Shown piece by piece: positions 12,137 to 24,373 of a stretch of DNA of 64,000 nt (positions are counted from its first letter, which is position 1; each line of letters starts with the position of its first letter). Origin of the DNA: Sambucus nigra (Eukaryota > Streptophyta > Magnoliopsida > Dipsacales > Adoxaceae); assembly GCA_949130495.1 (NCBI GenBank), contig OX422211.1, forward strand, positions 443,618,219 through 443,682,218. The letters run 5' to 3'. The notes beneath the pieces were generated by a model that saw only the letters and a list, made by a program, of their open reading frames with translations, did no database searches and was not told the DNA's origin. A program made the translations under genes and the position numbers.

Positions 12137-13429
12137 TGTGATACCCCGCCTATTTTAAAATCGGGTGATCAATCCTTTATTAAAATGAAAAATGAATCAA
12201 GTATGATTTCATTCTTAGCATCACTACTGCAACAAGTAATCTAAATATAAATCCAATAAAACCATACATATAATGAAATGACAGAATAGTAGGTAAGAAT
12301 TAGTGAATACAGTAAACCGAATAAAGCATCGGTCACTACCAGTAATCATTCAACGTAAATAACTACTAATAAGAAATGAATATCTTTAACAAAAATAAAA
12401 ATCCTATCCAATTATGGGCACCACGCCCAAAAGGAAAAATATTGGAAATGAAATTGAGACCTATTGAAATAGAAGAAAGCTGAAGTAGCTATAATTAAAT
12501 CTCGTAGCATACAGAGCTACTGCTCGAAAAACCATGAAAGAATCTTCCCCTACTGTCCTTACTATTACACATATGGTTTTTGAAAAAAAAAAGATTTTCT
12601 AGCCGGTCAAAGTCCAAAAACGTTTAAAAATATTTTGCAAGTATGTTTTTGCTTTAAATAAAAACATGCAGTGTATTATCTTCACAATTAATCCAACAAT
12701 CGCATTCACATGAGAATATCTTCACATTTCATCTACAGTGCGCACCTAACGCATTCATTTTATTATCCCCATTATGTTACCCTATCCAACTAGGATAATA
12801 AGTGTTATCACAACCCATCCTGCTAATAATCACAAGTATCCAAGTATATATATATATATATATATTACCTTCACTGGGTATGCTTTCATATATTATAACA
12901 AAGGTACACACGTGCTATAAACGGATATACACATAATATAATAACACAACTACACCCGTGCTATAAATATATATACGCAAAATATCATAACATAGCTACA
13001 TCTGATAAACAAATAGATATACACACCATATCTCATATACCCATACGTATATTTCACTCTCTATATACGTATAAATTACATCCCCAGATCATGGACCTCG
13101 TGGATGCATCCCTCGTGTGTTATCAGGCTCCTGGTATACCACGTACCACAATTGGGCCATCGGGTCAAAATATCACCATCGAACTCAAACATAAATGCAA
13201 ACAAATGGAGGCGGCCATAAACATATCCTCACACGTGAATAGTGGCCATGCAACAGTACTATGACCTCTTGAATCAATCTAACACCTGCTAGTCAACGTC
13301 AGGGTAGACTGTCCACCACACACAACCCCCTGAAGATAGCATTACCGAGTAGGTATGTTCAAAACAAACAAACAACAATCACCTATATATATACAAGTAA
13401 TCCCACCATATGTATACATGTATATATGT

Positions 13430-13489
<60 letters not shown>

Positions 13490-13619
13490 ATATATATAAT
13501 CGGGAAGTTGGTTCGGACTTCAAGATTGGTAGACTAGTATGCTGTGGGAACATATAATCGGGAAGTTGGTTCGGACTTCAAGATTGGTAGACTAGTATGT
13601 TGTGGGAACCAACTTCCCG

Positions 13620-13669
<50 letters not shown>

Positions 13670-13858
13670 TGTTCACTCACTTGAATTTCTCTTCATCTCA
13701 CTCGAGCCAATCTAGCCTTTGGCGTAACACACGTACCAATCCATGGTAATATTCCTCACTAGTCCCAATCTATCCCGAAAGACCATATGCCCATTTCCCA
13801 TACGCTAACGAGTCAAAAAACGCGTAACAAAAATCTAGACCGACCAGCAAACTAAACT
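12137..13858 (-). repeat. Gypsy A 5' LTR, proximal part (split by Sirevirus)
   Basis: LTR in minus orientation ending ...GGTATCACA at 12137. It is homologous in inverse orientation to the LTR at 60.45-61.97 kb: both share the GGATTGATCACCCG terminal block, the CACCTGCTAGTCAACG / CGTTGACCAGCAGGTG block and the GGGAAGTTGGTTC block. It is interrupted at 13858 and resumes after 29751, shown by the AAACT duplication and by matching sequence (CTGGCAAACC) at 29758 and near 60596. It contains a TA run at about 12846-12866. The ORF at 13355 is microsatellite noise. Confidence 0.8.
13434..13668. repeat. TA/TG microsatellites with an inverted 58-bp tandem duplication
   Basis: A (TA)n/(TG)n run, then two 58-bp copies of an LTR segment starting AATCGGGAAGTTGGTTC (13498 and 13556), then the inverted sequence AACCAACTTCCCGATTATA (from 13607), then a TA run to 13668. 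The related LTR at 60.8 kb holds one copy. Relative to the LTR's own orientation, the tandem pair is the flipped part. Confidence 0.85.
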
Positions 13859-14861
13859 TGAGAGTGCACCAACAATGAATGATTAACTTGTTTAATTAAA
13901 TTCCAATTTTTAATCCCAAAAGTCCTAACTCTTGCAAACAAATTGTGACAGATTAATTAAATCAAACCAAACATGCAAAGTCAGTCAATATATGAGGAAA
14001 AATCCCCCAAAGGGGCAAAACCATGTTTATTTCACTATAATTCGTAACAACTTAGAATTACAGAGAAATACAGTGACATACGAATACCCGCAGGCTTCGG
14101 TTCATTGTCATCGGTGTTTTCAGCAAGAGATCCCGCAAGAGCTCCAATTCAGCAATGGAGAAGAACCTTCTTCTCCACAATATTACTCCAGATGAGTAGA
14201 ACAATTATATCTAGGGTTTATAAGACTCACATATATGTTTGGGAATAATTTGTGAATCAAAAAGGGTTGAAAAATCATAAAAAATGAATTCTAAAAATAT
14301 GCTGTAGTTCTGCAAAAATGTGAGACCCAAAGACTTGAAAATTGTGAAGAATAGACACTACTTTAAATACATAAATCAAGGTGGCACGTTGCTCAAACGA
14401 AATATAGATGTCGCTCAAATGAACAGCCACGTCGCTCAAACGACTTCGCGCGAGATGGCTATATCGCTCAAACGACAAGCCAATGTCGCTCGAACGACGT
14501 CAGCGAGATTTTTCCCTTTGCCTTTACACTTAGAAAAATTTCTTATTCCGAAGTAAAAACATTCCAGACCCTTAAAAAATATTTTTTAAATATTTTCCAA
14601 ATATTTATGTAAATAATAAACACCCCAAATAAATTATTTTACCATAATCGTGAGTGGAGTAAGGGGAACGGTTGAAGAGCACATTGCATGTTGCATGATG
14701 CACATATGAAGATGATGGATGCATGGATTCGGATCAAGGTTGTCATGGATGACCGTGTTGATGTGACGAATGTAGTGGTATAAGACTTACTAACTGTGAT
14801 CTAGGACAAGCATAAAATTCCTAGTTTCTAAGTCGGACATTTATAAAATCACGTCCTCACA
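13859..14861 (-). repeat. Sirevirus 3' LTR
   Basis: 1003 bp, in minus orientation starting TGTGAGGACGTG at 14861 and ending CTCTCA at 13859. TATA-like TATTTAAAG lies at about 14351-14359. Five TCGCTCAAACGA-type motifs sit just upstream of it. The short ORFs here (13932, 14275, 14320) do not look coding. Confidence 0.9.
14389..14497 (-). promoter_or_regulatory. Five-site palindromic motif array in U3
   Basis: Near-palindromic 12-mers (consensus on the plus strand TCGCTCRAACGA) start at 14389, 14411, 14432, 14464 and 14486, spacing 22, 21, 32 and 22 bp. They lie immediately upstream (in LTR direction) of the TATA-like box. The same arrangement is found in the other Sirevirus LTRs here (29321-29429, 19321-19427, 23941-24047). 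Confidence 0.75.
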
Positions 14862-16430
14862 AATCTCCCTCATATGTTTATGCTGGTACATACATAAAAA
14901 ATCCAAATTATGCCACCCAACTAAAAACCATATGACATACAATTTAATATCCCCATTAAACCCAAAAATTGGAAATACCAAATGAGATGTCTTCAAACAA
15001 ACTTCAACATCTTCAAATCTCCAGCACTTCAATCTTTCTTTGTCATCATCGGGGTGTGCAAAAATAATCCTTAGTTAAGTACCTACACACATGAGATAAG
15101 AAACAAAACCCGTGAAGCACAACAGTTTGAAATATAATGATAAGCAAAAGTAGTAAGTATCAATTAATGCTCAAGCAAATCACCATTAAATCAAACAAAA
15201 AATTCTCCCCCATAATTCGTTCTCCCCCTTTTTATGATGTACCCAAATAGGCAAATATGAAGAACATAAAAAAATGAAAATAGAGAATGTCACAAGGTAA
15301 TCAAACTTTCTCTTTTTCAACTTTTCAAAATATTTCTCACAAAATATACAAGAAAGAATCACCCCATGAAAGAACACAAAAACAACCAAGTCGGTGATTG
15401 CGAAAATGTAGGGATGTGAACAAAATCGACATGAAAATCAATGCATACAACCATAACATATGTGTACGATGAATATCGGATATTCCTAACGAATGAACTC
15501 AACATCTTCCTTAGGTCTAAAAATTGTGAAATTATAATAAATTGACTCAATCAAATCAACAAATCAAAGCTCAAAGTGATTTCCACACCAATAACGTCAA
15601 AAAAGTTGTAAGTCTTTTTCATGACTTTCAAGGACGTGAAAACCCGTTTTTCGTTTCTTTCCATCCAAACTCCCTCATAAATAATTATACATTATATTTT
15701 TCTTTTGAGGTGATGAAACTAACCTATCGGTCCATTTGATTTGGCATATTTTTCTTTTTATTGCCTTTTAATTTTTTTTGGGATCTTTTCAAACGGTGAA
15801 TTTCACGAAGAGTTAATTTTGAACTCTCACAGCCCTTTCCTATGATTCACTCATCATAATTTGTTGCAATTAAATCCTCACAGTAAACGGTTTTTACATG
15901 CACTACAATCTTGTCAAGTTTTATCGCATTTTGGTTGTTGTATAGACAGAATTGAGATGGAAACACTTAAGCCAATATGTGATAGACAAGTACAATACTT
16001 TAAATAATACCGTGCATGTGTCCAATAAACGAGATAAGGATCCAAACATGTAGAAGATATCACTAATCACATCTCAATGACTCCAAAAATAATGTAAAGT
16101 ACATGGCTGAAATGATGTAGTATCTTAAATCACTACCAAACAGTCACGTGGAATATGGAATGAAGTTGTGACTATGGCTATCTTAAATGTTCATCCATAA
16201 ACGGTGTAAACAAAAAAAAACTCTTTTTGTGTTTTTAAAAAAAAATTATAAAAAGAAAATATTTTCGACCTTTTCTAAAAAAATTCAAAACTAAAATCTT
16301 TTTTGATTTTTCAATTTAAAAAATAAATAAAAATAAAACCAAAAAAATAATACAAATGATACAATCTAGAGATAGGAATCAAATGATATGAACATAAAAA
16401 ATTCATCCTACTCTAGACATGGTGACTACC
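14862..16430 (-). other. Sirevirus 3' noncoding domain with two polypurine tracts
   Basis: Polypurine tract abutting the 3' LTR (minus strand ATGAGGGAGATT, 14862-14876) and a second one about 340 bp upstream (minus strand AAAAAGGGGGAGAACGAA and ATGGGGGAGAATT, 15203-15236). The remaining AT-rich domain is homologous to 5386-7037 and 19741-21190. No conserved ORF was found. Confidence 0.7.
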
Positions 16431-18030
16431 CCTCAGTCAACTATGAAAATTCTTAAAGACTTCCTAAGACTCTTGAATCTAAGGGAATCTAAAGGCTTCG
16501 TGAAAATATCGACTAACTGGAGGTCGATAGATACAAAACTCAAGGATACGACTTTTCTTCTGCAAGCTCATGGATAAAGTGCTCGCGTATCCTAATGTTC
16601 TTTATGCACGAATGTTGGACTGGATTACGGGATAAGTGTATCGAGCTCGTGTTATCATAGGAAATAGTCATAGTGTCCTATGATATCCCATAATCCTCCA
16701 ACATCTTCTTCATCCATAGAAGTTTTGTGCAACAACTCTCGGAGGCTATGTACTCATCCTCCACAGTGGACAAAGATATAGATATTTGCTTCTTGATCGA
16801 CTAAGAAATAAGAGTAGAACCAAAGAAGAAACACCCACCAAAGGTGCTCCTACATCCATCTACATCCCCGGACCAATCGGCATCCGAATAGGTGAATAAA
16901 CGGTCATTGGTATCAAAGGAGTACCAAATGCCAAGTGAGAGAGTCCCACTCACGTATTTGATAATACGTTTAAGAGCGAGTAAGTGTGACTTTTTTGGGG
17001 ATGCCTGGTATTGCGCACAGACTCCAACATTAAAGGTGATGTCGGTACGACTAGCAGTCAAGTAGAGAAGACTACCTGTCATACTACGATACAAGGTTTG
17101 CTCTACGTCCTTGCCTGAAGTGTCCTTGCTAAGCTTTGTTGAGGTACTTATCGAGATACGTGCATGCTTAGCAGAGTCTAAACCAAATTTCTTCACAATA
17201 TCTCTAGCATACTCGGATTGGGAGATGATCATCCCATCCTTTAGATGACGAACCTAGAGAACAAGGAATAAAGTAAGCTCACCTACCATGCTCATCTCAA
17301 ACTCACTCTTTATCTCCTGCTCAAAGCGATGATCATGCTGGGAGCATGTGGATCAAAAGAATATGTCATCCATATAGACTTAGACAACCAAAATAGTAAC
17401 ATCATCTCTCCAGACGAAAAACGTCATATCAACTCCCCGTCTCTTGAAGCCATGAGATAAGAGATAGAAAGTAAGCCTCTCGTACCAATCACGGGGTGCT
17501 TGATTCAAACCATACAAGACTTTCCTTAGATAGTAGACATGATCAGGGTGCTTAGGGTCTTCAAAACCTTTTGGTTATTCCAGGTAAACCTCCTCCTGTA
17601 GAATGCCATTCAGAAAGGCACTCTTGACAACCATATGATATAACTTGAAGCGCAGATGACATGCGATGGCGAGTAGTAAGCGTATAGACTCAAGCCTTGT
17701 AATACGAGAAAATTTCTCGTCAAAGTCTAACCCTCTATCAGTGTGTAGCCTTGAGCGACCAAACTAGCCTTATTTCGGATAATAGTACCAGTCCCATCCA
17801 CCTTATTATTAAAGATCCACTTGGTACATATCACATTTGTCTCACTAGGTCAGGGGACCAGTTCCCAGACATCATTATTTCTAAACTGAATCAACTCATA
17901 TTGCATAGCACATATCCAGTGTTCGTCTTTGAGTGCTTCCTTATAATTCTTGAGCTCGACTTTGGACGTGTAGCAAATATAGCTAACATCATTCTCTAGC
18001 TAAGCACCAGTTTTGAACCCTAGGGTGGGA
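16431..18030 (-). pseudogene. Sirevirus reverse transcriptase and RNase H
   Basis: RVT_2 RT and RNase H read leftward. The RT start contains SRITRLESIRLLLAIACHL and VKSAFLNGILQEEVYLE (about 17570-17720). The catalytic block is YMDD (17365-17376) with stops nearby. An open 143-codon stretch (17232-16801) carries SEYARDIVKKFGLDSAKHA, SLLYLTASRTDITF and the RNase H motif YSDADWSGDVDGCRSTFGG. The C-terminal part ending near FMKPL-type sequence lies at about 16430-16520. Order and motifs match the fragment at 3.9-5.4 kb. Confidence 0.85.
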
Positions 18031-18699
18031 TCATCCTAGAATAGTAGTATGATCATGAATCATGCGAACCCAAGAAGGAGTGTCCCCTAAATCAGGAATA
18101 GGATCCACTATGGGTGTGGGAGAAAGAATGGGATCATCAGTAGAAAGTGCGCCACAAAAGGTTAAAATCAACATATGTCGACGGTTCGTCATCTTGCACG
18201 GTGACGTTTACTGACTCCATAACCTTAGAGCTACTCAGGTTAAAAACTCGATATTCTCTACTAGTCGATGAATATCCTAACAGTATACCCTCGTCGCTCC
18301 GGGAGTTGAACTTTCCTAATTGCTCTCTATCCCATCGGATGTAGCATTTACTCGAAAAGACACGTAAATACAAAATGTTGGGTTTCTTTCCAGTCCATAA
18401 TTCGTATGGCATCTTAAGTGTGTGTGGACGAAGGTAAACCCTATTCACCATGTGGCATGCGATAGACACCGCCTCTGCCCAAAATCTCCTAGCAACTCTA
18501 CGACCTAGAAGCGTAGATCTAGCCATCTCCTGAACTAGCTAAGTCTTCCTCTCAACAATACCATTTTGTTGAGGAGTCATCACGATCGAAAATTCATGTT
18601 TGATTCTGAGGCTATTAAATTAAAAATCTCCTCTAGATTCCTTAAACTCGGTGTCATTGTCACTACGTATTCTATTGATAGTGACTTCGTGTTGATTTT
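18031..18699 (-). pseudogene. Sirevirus integrase, C-terminal part
   Basis: Second half of the integrase, interrupted at 18699 by the gag-only element. The open part (18526-18137) reads RRFWAEAVSIACHMVNR, MPYELWTGKKPNILYLRVF and GILLGYSSTSREYRVFN. Upstream remnants include VMTPQQNGIVERK-like sequence (about 18560-18590), which holds the catalytic Glu region, and a SDNDTEF-type block near 18650. It continues across the insertion into 24374-25028. Confidence 0.85.
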
Positions 18700-19740
18700 T
18701 GTAAATCTCAGCTATGTGTGATAAAGATTTAAACAAATTCACAAATTCCAATTGCACATTTATTTAATTAGAGCCAATTTTTTAATCAAATTAATTCAAC
18801 CCTTGAACAAATATCTATATGTGTGCCTATGTCAAACCAACAAACACAAATATGCTAACTCACATATTTCAGGAAAAATCCACTCTGGGCAAAACCTTTT
18901 ATTTCACTATAATTAAATCACAATTTACACTTACAATGAAATATGCAATAATTTTACCTCAGCAAACCAACATAGATGCTCGATCTAGATTCAGCAATGG
19001 ATTCCATGTAGCGAACTCACATGAACCGCGGTCTAATCTTCAGCAAAGATCCACACGCAACAAACATCAATGAACTTAGTCTTCAGGTGTAGAGACACAT
19101 TCCACAAAGGTTGAACAACAACAAAGTATGTTCTTGGGTTCCAAGATAATTCACCTTAACATAGGGATCTTGTGAATTGCAAACGAAAAGGGTTAAGAAC
19201 CTAAAAGTGACAAGACATATGTTTCTACAGTAGTAGATTTATAACAGTTTAAAATCGCTGGTCTTCTTGTTAAAAAAGGAGTTGTTTAACACGCTTTAAT
19301 AGAAAACTTAAGGCGGCGGGACGCTCGAACGAAATGAAATATCGCTTGAACAGTGACAGGTGTTACTCGAACGAACTTCGCGCTACATGGTCTGTCGTTT
19401 GAGCGACATAGGTTGTCACTCGAACGAGCCTTTTAAAAAATATTTTTACTTTTCTTTTCCCAGAAAATGCTACGCCTTTATATTTTGAAAAATAATTTTA
19501 GTGAAAAACATAAAAACTCCGCTCTTACACTCAAAAAAATTTTGATGAAAAATATCCCAATATTCTAAGTGAAATGCTAAGGAATAAATACATGACCTTT
19601 ACCAAATTTATCTCGCGGAGGCTTGATTGTTGAAGAAACTTGATATTCGGATCCGTCTTGTTTCATAAGTGATCTTGAACATTCTTCGACGATTGTAGCG
19701 TTAAATTGATAACAGACATTTATAAAATCATGTCCTTAAA
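18700..19740 (-). repeat. 3' LTR of the gag-only element
   Basis: 1041 bp. In minus orientation it starts at 19740 with TTTAAGGACATGATTTTATAA and ends GAGATTTACA at 18700. The motif array occupies 19321-19427 (starts 19321, 19342, 19363, 19395, 19416), the fourth site in the opposite orientation. The polypurine tract follows at 19741-19755 (minus strand TAGTGGGAGATT). Confidence 0.88.
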
Positions 19741-21190
19741 AATCTCCCACTATGTCTATGCCGGTACAAAATAAAAACATCTGAATTATCAAAACATAAA
19801 TTGCCTATACAAATCTAATACCCTCATGAACCCAAAAATGAAAAGGTACTAAACATGTAGGTCTCAAAACTTTTCTTTAAACTCTTCAACATCAAATCTT
19901 CACATCTCCAAGATTTTCATATCAGTGTGTGTAAAATATGATCTTCCATTGTTGTACCTACACACACGAGACAAAGCAAATACCTCGGGACGCATCGAGT
20001 TTGAAATGATGTAAAAATACATAAATTATCATAATTAAATCTCCACCATAATGCAAAAACTCCCATAATTCGTTCTCCCCCTTTTTATTTGACCAAAATA
20101 GATATGGAAATGAATAAACAAATCAAGCATGGAGTTGTCACGATAAACGGCAATCAAACATATTTCACAAAATATTTTTGATTTTCAATTTTTTCATACA
20201 AAAAACAAAATCACACCATGAATTTACACTAAGACAACCAAATCATGGATACGTAAGGTGTGAACATATTCAATAGGAAAATCAACCCAATCAAATATAA
20301 GATATGTGCATAATGCATGCATGTACTCCTATCAAATGAATCTCAAAGTCGTCCTTAGTTGTTAAAAATGTCGAATTTAAATGACATCAACTCAATCTAT
20401 CAACACATCAAAAACAAAAGTGATTCCCACACCAATAACGTTTAAACTGTGAATGCTTTTTCAAGACGCTGTCAGGACGTGCAAACTCGTTTTCATTTCT
20501 TTCCATCCAAACTCCCTCATAAATAATAATCATTTATATTTTGCTTTTGAGATGGCCCCTTTTTGGCATATTTATCTTTTTATTATCTTTAAAAAAAATC
20601 GGGATCTTTTAAACAGTGGCTTTCATGATGAGTTAATGTTGTACTCTCATAGCTCTTTCCCATGATTCACTCATCATATTTTGTTGTAATTAAATTCCTC
20701 ACGGTAAACGATTTTTACATGCACTACTTCCATTGTCAAGTTTTATCGCATATGGTTCATTTTAAAGACAAAATTGAGATGACAACACTTCGACCAATAT
20801 GTGATACACAGGTACAATAATCAAATATATCCTGGCAAGTGTGCATTAAAGGAACTTAAGAGTCAAACATGTAGGTAGTAACAACAAATCACATATCAAT
20901 GACTCCAAACATTGTAAAGCACAAAAATAAAATGATGATGCGTATCAAAACACTATCAAATCGTGACATGGATATGGAATGAAATTGTGAAGAGGTTATC
21001 CTAAATGTCATCCATAAACTGTGTAAAACAAAATACAAAACTCTTTTTGACTTTTTCTAAAAATTTATCAAAATAAAATCTTTTTGTATTTTTCAAAAGT
21101 TTTATTAAAAACAAAAAACTAATACAAAAGATGATACACACTAGCAATAGGCAAAAAATATCATCATGTAAATCAACCTATGCTAGCAAA
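19741..21190 (-). other. 3' noncoding domain of the gag-only element
   Basis: Homologous to 14862-16430, with the abutting polypurine tract and a second one about 320 bp upstream (minus strand AAAAAGGGGGAGAACGAA, about 20066-20086). Gag ends directly at its upstream edge near 21190, marking the pol deletion junction. No coding sequence recognised. Confidence 0.7.
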
Positions 21191-21195
21191 TAAGT

Positions 21196-23119
21196 CTATA
21201 CCTCAATCGGTAGGTGCGGTGGAGTTTTCCAAAGGTGGTGACATCCTAGGAAAAACCTCCACCAAGTCATGTGAAGTCTTGACCAAACACAGTACCTACT
21301 CCCTAATATGTGCAAACTCTCTCGTGTAGTCATCCAGAGCGTCGGGTGTGGGTGCGTGAGTGGGAACACGTGCAGAAGAAAAACATGACACACAACCCAA
21401 ATTAAAACAAAACTCTCTAAGGTGTCCTCTCTTCTTGCAGTGTGTGCAAACATAACCAGGCCTAGCTACACCTCTCTCAAAATATCTCTTACACGCTCTC
21501 CTAACAGGTACGGGAGGACTAGGTGGGTTGGGTTGTGAACCATGTGAGTCTAACACTAAAGTGGGAACTCGTTCGGGTGCAACATGTGAAGTGGACACAC
21601 CGTCATTACTTATTCCCAAACTTTCACCACTACCTAAAATGGGATTGAGAACCATCTTTCGTTCCTTTTTAGATGGGTTCTCTAAAGTGACTTGAACCTC
21701 CAGGGCATGTTTAAGATCTTTATCTATTTATGACACGTGGGCTATAAGTTCAGTTTTCTCCCGATACACGATGATCAACTGCTCACTCAAATTAGTCTTT
21801 ACCTTATTAAGTTGACTCGCCGACGCCTCAAAACTCCTCAAACTTTCTAACTCTCTCTCCAAATCTCTTACCCTAAGAATTAAGTTTTTGTTTAACTTTT
21901 TGTCCTTTAGGGTATCGGCATACAAATATCTAAATGGGACCTGGAGCTCACTATCCACCCTCACTAGCGCACCCACTCTCAGACTCTCTAGAAACACTCA
22001 AATCATCCTCGGTGGTCTCACATGCACAAGTATCCTCATCGTCGTGGGATAAATTAGGTGTGCTCACGTGACTAGCTAAAAAGTCAACAAACTTTCCTTG
22101 TGAAGACTCATCGTCGGAATCTTTCACATCATCCTCACTATCACTAAGGGTGACTGGAATAGCAACTTTCCTGCCCTCTGTCCTAAGTCTAGTGGCACAC
22201 TCAAACGACTTATGCTCTTTGCCCTCACACTCAAAACATGTCACTTTTCTAAATCTACCTCACCCTCTTTCTCTTTCTCAACGCTATCTTTGGCCTTATC
22301 TTTCTTTTTCTCAAAAAACTTTTTATTGGAAGAATTTTGTTTGGAAAACTTGAGAATTTTTTTAAAATTCTTTGGAAGCATGGCCATATCAAAATCAGAC
22401 TCGGACTCACAAAAACTCACTTTATTTTCTTTGTTAGACTGGGATTTAAGTGCTATCCTTCTATCTTTAGGCTTAACAGTGTCAGGAAACATGTCAATCT
22501 CATATGTCTGGAGGTCTCCAACCAACTCTTCTAATTTCAGATGATTCAAATTACCTAAGGTATTTAAAACACTCACTTTAGGGATAAAGCGTTTTGGTAG
22601 CGATATTAAAATCTTTTTAACCACTCGTGCATTAGGTATAGGCTCACTAAGATTGAAACTAATGTTGACAATATTAACCAAACGTGCATAAAAATCACCA
22701 AAACACTCGGTCTCAAGCATGGTAATCATTTCAAATTGAGTAGTTAAATTTTGCATTTTACACTCTTTGATCGCATTAGTGCCTTCGTGGATGAGTTATA
22801 AAACATCCCACGCTTATTTAGACGTGGTGCGCATCATAATACATCGGAACTCATCATGGGTGACATTTTTGGAAATTGCACTAAGCCCTCATGAATTAAA
22901 AGTGCTCCACCTAAACTCATCCTCAATCTAGTCTGACACGGGTTTTAAATTCGTAACATTATTAGCGGTGACAGTGGGAGGAGTTCAACCTCTTTAACAA
23001 ATTAACCAAACTTTATCATCGATTGCGTTTAGATGAGAACTCATGCGGGATTTTCAGTAAGCATAATTAGACCCGTCAAAAATTGGCAACCTATTATATA
23101 AGTTGTCACTTGGAAACAT
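21196..23119 (-). pseudogene. Sirevirus gag of the pol-less element
   Basis: Capsid-nucleocapsid protein of about 640 codons, starting MFPSDNLYNRLPIFDGSNY at 23119. N-terminal NYAYWKSRMSSHL is followed by the UBN2 core (22756-22500: FYARLVNIVNISFNLSEPIPNARVV, SLPKRFIPKV, LEELVGDLQTYEI), a lysine-rich stretch, an intact CCHC knuckle CFECEGKEHKSFEC (about 22200-22240), an acidic region, a coiled-coil segment (LRVRDLERELESLRSFEA, about 21800-21900) and a second intact CCHC motif CTHCKKRGHLREFC (about 21410-21452). Several in-frame stops lie in the first 150 codons and the frame changes at least twice. Both metal-binding motifs keep all ligands despite the loss of pol. Confidence 0.85.
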
Positions 23120-23300
23120 TGTGGCAATTTTTAAAATTATGATTTTCCGAAAAAATCAATATCACACAATTTTTTGCGAAAAATAGAATACATAATAAAT
23201 TAGTGTAACCCGATCTCATACCAATTTGACGAAGTGAGTAGTCAAATTGTATCAGGGAAAAACTTTAAAAATCAGGACCACTCGTAACTTAGAGCAACCC

Positions 23301-23312
23301 GCTTTGATACCA
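23301..23312 (-). other. Primer binding site of the gag-only element
   Basis: Minus strand TGGTATCAAAGC, complementary to initiator Met-tRNA, three bases after the 5' LTR end at 23316. Confidence 0.88.
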
Positions 23313-23315
23313 ATT

Positions 23316-24373
23316 TGTAAATCTCAATTATGTGTGATAAATATTTAAACAAATTCTGAAATTCCAATTACAAACTTATTTAATTAGAGTCAATTTTTTA
23401 ATTAAAATTAATTCAGCCCTTAAATAAATATCTATGTGTGTGCGTGTGTCAAACCAACAAACACAAATATGCTAACTCACATATTTCAGGAAAACACCCC
23501 TCAGGGAAAGACCTTTTATTTCACTATAATCAAATCACAATTTACACTTACAATGAAATCTGTAATAAGTTTACCTCAGCAAACCTACATAGATGCTCAG
23601 TGTAGAGTCAGCAATGGATTCCACGCAGCGAACCCACATGAACCGCAGTCCAATTTTCAGCAAAGATCCACAAACAACGAACCACAATGTCCTCAGTCTT
23701 CAGGTGTAGAGACGCACTCCACAAAGGTTGAACAATAGTAAAGTATGTTCTTGGGTTCCAAAACAATTTACCTAAACATTGGGATCTTGTGAATTGAAAA
23801 CAAAAAAGGTTTAAGAACCTAAAAGTGAGAAGACATATATTTTTTTGTATTAGCAGTGCTATAAGAGTTTAAAATCGCAGTTCTTCTTATGAAAAATGAA
23901 GTTGTTTAACATGCTTAAATAGAAAACTTAAGGCGGCAGGACGCTCAAATGAAATGGAATCTCACTCGAACGGTGAGAGGTGTCACTCGAATGAACTTCG
24001 TGTGACATGGCCTGTTGTTTGAGCGACATAGGCTGTCGCTCGAACGAGCCTTTTAAAAACTGATTTTTCTTTTTCTTTTCCCAGAAAATGTTGTACCTTT
24101 ATATTTCGAAAAATAATTTTGACGAAGAACTTAAAAACTCCGCACCAACACTTAGAAAAAGTTTGATGAAAAATATTCCAATATTCTAAGTGAAATGCTA
24201 AGTAATAAAAATATGACCTTTACCAAATTCATCTCGCGGAGGATTGATTGTTGAAGAAACTTGATATTCGGATTCGTATTGTTGCATATTTGATCTTGAA
24301 CATTCTTCGACGATTGTAGCGGTATACGACATACTTAATTGATAACGAACATTTATAAAATCACGTCCTTACA
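23316..24373 (-). repeat. 5' LTR of the gag-only element
   Basis: 1058 bp, starting TGTAAGGACGTGATTTTATAA at 24373 (minus) and ending GATTTACA at 23316. Motif array at 23941-24047 (starts 23941, 23962, 23983, 24015, 24036) and a TATA-like TATTTAAGC near 23909-23918. The ORF at 23436 (and its partner at 18819 in the 3' LTR) recurs only because the LTRs are repeated. Confidence 0.88.

Larger units (their letters stand above)
18700..24373 (-). mobile_element. Gag-only, pol-less Sirevirus relative nested in integrase
   Basis: Element of 5.67 kb with LTRs at 18700-19740 and 23316-24373 and a perfect TSD, ATTTT, at 18695-18699 and 24374-24378. The primer site (minus strand TGGTATCAAAGC, 23301-23312) follows the 5' LTR. 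Inside are gag (23119-21196) and the 3' noncoding domain (21190-19741); no protease, integrase, RT or RNase H sequence is present. This matches the class described as terminal-repeat retrotransposons with a gag domain. LTR start, motif array, polypurine tract and 3' domain resemble the full-length Sirevirus it sits in, so that family could have supplied pol. Confidence 0.88.

Noticed and set aside
13355..13537. 60-codon ORF made of Tyr-Ile and Cys-Val repeats
   Set aside because: Translation of TA and TG microsatellites.
14389..14497. CRISPR-like array
   Set aside because: Repeats are only 12 bp with 9-20-bp gaps, inside a plant LTR with a TATA box and in all LTR copies; spacers are themselves conserved between copies.
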